Positions 32,353 through 34,027 of a DNA stretch of 34,027 bases are shown here, piece by piece. The stretch covers positions 1 through 34,027 of the forward strand of contig LUKI01000025.1 in NCBI GenBank assembly GCA_001593685.1, written 5' to 3'. This DNA comes from Gammaproteobacteria bacterium F7 (GTDB lineage: Bacteria > Pseudomonadota > Gammaproteobacteria > Pseudomonadales > IMCC2047). Position 1 is the first letter of the stretch. Every line of letters begins with the position of its first letter. The translations under genes were made by a program, and so were the position numbers. The notes below the pieces were generated by a model. It made no database searches, had not been told where the DNA came from, and worked only from the letters and a program-made list of their open reading frames with translations.

Positions 32353-34027
32353 TCAGTCTATCGGCTTAATCGAATCAACATCCAAAGTGGCACCAAATTC
32401 AGCCATCCAATGTTGAACATTCGGATCATTTTCCAGCGCTTCACGCGCAGCCTGCAGACGCTCTCCTAAGACGCGCTGCGCCCAGGCCGCAGGCGTCTCC
32501 TGTGTGACCTCTCCAGCCTGAATATTAACCTTGATCGCCGCACTCAGGGTTTCGGTTAAAGCCTGTTCGATTCGGCTATGATGGCTGGCGTTCAACAGGT
32601 CAATGTATTGCGGATCAATTTTCAAATTCAACTGTTTATCAGCGCGCGACTCAAAACCACACTGCATCAGAATATTACGCGTCATACCACGCAACGGTGA
32701 TTGATGCACCACCTCAATCCAGGCCTCATTACTGTTGAGTTGTTCCAGCGGAAAGCGTTCAGCGGCCGGTGCTGTTGATTTCGGCTGCGCCGTAGGTGCG
32801 CCTGTATCAGCACTTGAACCGGGATTAGTCGACTTAGGCGCTTGTTTGTTTTCGGCAACGAGCTGTTTAGGCGTTACACCAGCCTTAACCTCAATATTGG
32901 ATTCGGGCTTTTCAGAAGAGCTACGGGAGGATTCCCTTGCTGCCAGCTCTTCGTAGCCCTGCTCATCAAAGTCCGCCTTTGTCGGAATAGCCGCAATTTC
33001 TGCCAATCCTGCCGCATCATTATCAACCACTAGATCCAGCTTGGCACGTCCAGCAGCTTTAGCCTCGGTCGCAATGTCATTTTGTGAGGTGGGCTTTGCG
33101 CTTATTTCGCCGCGCGCCATCGCAAGCGCCTGTGACGCCTTATTGGCTGCGCCTGAAGAAGTCGGCACGGCCTGAGGAGTATTCGTGGTGGACCTTGCGG
33201 GCGTAGACGTTGCTGATACTGAAGGCGCGGCTCGCTGGCCGTTATTACCAGGATTAGGGGTAGTCGTTAGTTTTTTTTTAGGCGCTTCGGGTTGCTCACC
33301 ATCAACCGGCGAAAAGGCCAGCATACGCAGCAGAACCATTTCCAATCCCGCCTTAGGAGACGGATTGAGTGGCAGGTCACGACGTCCAATCAGAGCAATT
33401 TGATAATAAAGTTGTAAATCCTCGGCACTGATTTGTTCTGCATAGTCTCGCAGTTTCTGAGCAAGCGCATCCTCACCTTCGGCTGACTCAGGTACAACCT
33501 GCACCACTGCTATGCGATGCAGTAATGAAATCAGCTCCTCAAGAACCGCACTAAAATCGGGCGAGAACTCAGCCAGTTCAGTAATTTGATTCAACACCGC
33601 AGCGGCATCTTTTTGCATCAGGGCTTCGAAGATCTGCTGGATACGACCGCGATCGATGCTGCCCAGCATATTACTGACATCAGCTTCCATCACCGAGCTT
33701 TCGCCAAAGGCAATGGCTTGATCAGTCAGGCTCAGGGCATCACGCATACTGCCATCAGCCGCCCGTCCCAACTGCCAAAGAGCCGCCTCTTCAAAGGGGA
33801 TATTTTCTTCGCCCAGCACAAATTTCAGGTGCTCGGCGACCCGTTCAGGCGACATATTCTTGAGATTAAACTGCAAACAGCGCGATAAAATGGTCACCGG
33901 CAGCTTCTGAGGATCGGTTGTCGCCAGCAGAAACTTCACGTGTTCTGGAGGCTCTTCCAGCGTTTTCAGCAAGGCATTGAAGCTGTGGCCGGACAGCATG
34001 TGCACCTCATCGATCAGGTACACATGC
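32353..34027 (-). CDS. dnaX: DNA polymerase III tau subunit DnaX, N-terminus outside window
   Basis: About 558 codons are present and the frame runs off the window edge. It opens in the Walker B motif (YLIDEVHMLS), so the first 115 or so residues (including Walker A) are missing. Visible: ATTDPQKLPVTILSRCLQF (sensor 1 and the arginine finger region), DGSMRDALSLTDQAIA (sensor 2) and LLHRIAVVQVVP of the clamp-loader collar. A long Pro/Ala/Ser/Thr-rich linker follows (about residues 240-430 of the visible part), then the domain V-like C-terminus ending DVDSIKPID, which contacts polymerase alpha. It holds the clamp loader together and couples the replisome. A nine-A run sits right after the collar domain. 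Confidence 0.95.
   Translation of the reverse strand, partial: HVYLIDEVHMLSGHSFNALLKTLEEPPEHVKFLLATTDPQKLPVTILSRCLQFNLKNMSPERVAEHLKFVLGEENIPFEEAALWQLGRAADGSMRDALSLTDQAIAFGESSVMEADVSNMLGSIDRGRIQQIFEALMQKDAAAVLNQITELAEFSPDFSAVLEELISLLHRIAVVQVVPESAEGEDALAQKLRDYAEQISAEDLQLYYQIALIGRRDLPLNPSPKAGLEMVLLRMLAFSPVDGEQPEAPKKKLTTTPNPGNNGQRAAPSVSATSTPARSTTNTPQAVPTSSGAANKASQALAMARGEISAKPTSQNDIATEAKAAGRAKLDLVVDNDAAGLAEIAAIPTKADFDEQGYEELAARESSRSSSEKPESNIEVKAGVTPKQLVAENKQAPKSTNPGSSADTGAPTAQPKSTAPAAERFPLEQLNSNEAWIEVVHQSPLRGMTRNILMQCGFESRADKQLNLKIDPQYIDLLNASHHSRIEQALTETLSAAIKVNIQAGEVTQETPAAWAQRVLGERLQAAREALENDPNVQHWMAEFGATLDVDSIKPID
33271..33279 (-). promoter_or_regulatory. A9 slippery run in dnaX (candidate frameshift/slippage site)
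   Basis: The coding strand reads CCT AAA AAA AAA CTA. A -1 slip gives K-T-N-D-Y-P then TAA within about 6 codons; a +1 slip stops at once (TAA). Either would make a short gamma-type protein ending just after domain III. E. coli (A6G) and Thermus (A9) make gamma this way in dnaX. No clear downstream hairpin was found. Confidence 0.6.

Overview
The window looks like chromosomal DNA of an aerobic, probably aquatic gammaproteobacterium. The evidence is the dnaX-ybaB-recR cluster, the rnd-ycgL-ycgN group, rluA, aceK, glnK-amtB, htpG behind a consensus sigma-32 promoter, and a split B12-dependent ribonucleotide reductase (nrdJa/nrdJb) of the Pseudomonas type. Genus cannot be fixed from the sequence; a Cellvibrionales/Alteromonadales-like marine lineage is only a guess.

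Layout. 1-514: the 5' end of hrpB, cut off just after its DEFH box. 515-4293: a zinc-starvation operon behind a near-perfect Zur box (849-867), encoding a His-rich outer-membrane barrel, a ZnuA-like binding protein and a ZnuB-like permease, with no ATPase gene. 4268-9629: two small membrane proteins, a GFA-family protein, rluA with an upstream lysR, and aceK. 9776-11993: an unrecognised two-helix membrane protein, a secreted cupin and a DUF1499 protein. 12363-14260: glnK-amtB with two NtrC enhancer sites, a sigma-54 promoter and a hairpin terminator. 14271-16712: a pirin/nitroreductase/LysR module bracketed by a 38-nt direct repeat. 16818-17835: a VOC protein and a small unknown protein.

17949-21784 is an accessory island. 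It holds three to five minus-strand genes in integron-cassette style: a possible 33-aa ORF, a HEPN-like protein, a gene with an in-frame amber codon, and hupE. One VCR-like attC site (20847-20934) is clear and other junctions are partial, with no integrase in view. Two copies of a hairpin-rich composite repeat (17949-18610 and 19461-19930) flank hupE. Each copy contains a diverged module in both orientations. Its small hairpins differ in sequence between copies but keep their pairing, which suggests selection on a folded DNA or RNA. This is the best candidate in the window for something not well described. The island ends at a 103-bp palindromic MITE-like repeat beside nrdJb.

21795-34027 returns to conserved genes, nearly all on the minus strand: nrdJb and nrdJa with NrdR boxes, htpG, a DUF599 protein, an HDAC-family deacetylase, ycgN, ycgL, rnd, recR, ybaB and dnaX. 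dnaX runs off the window end and carries a nine-A run placed to give a short gamma-like product.

No rRNA, tRNA or CRISPR array was seen.
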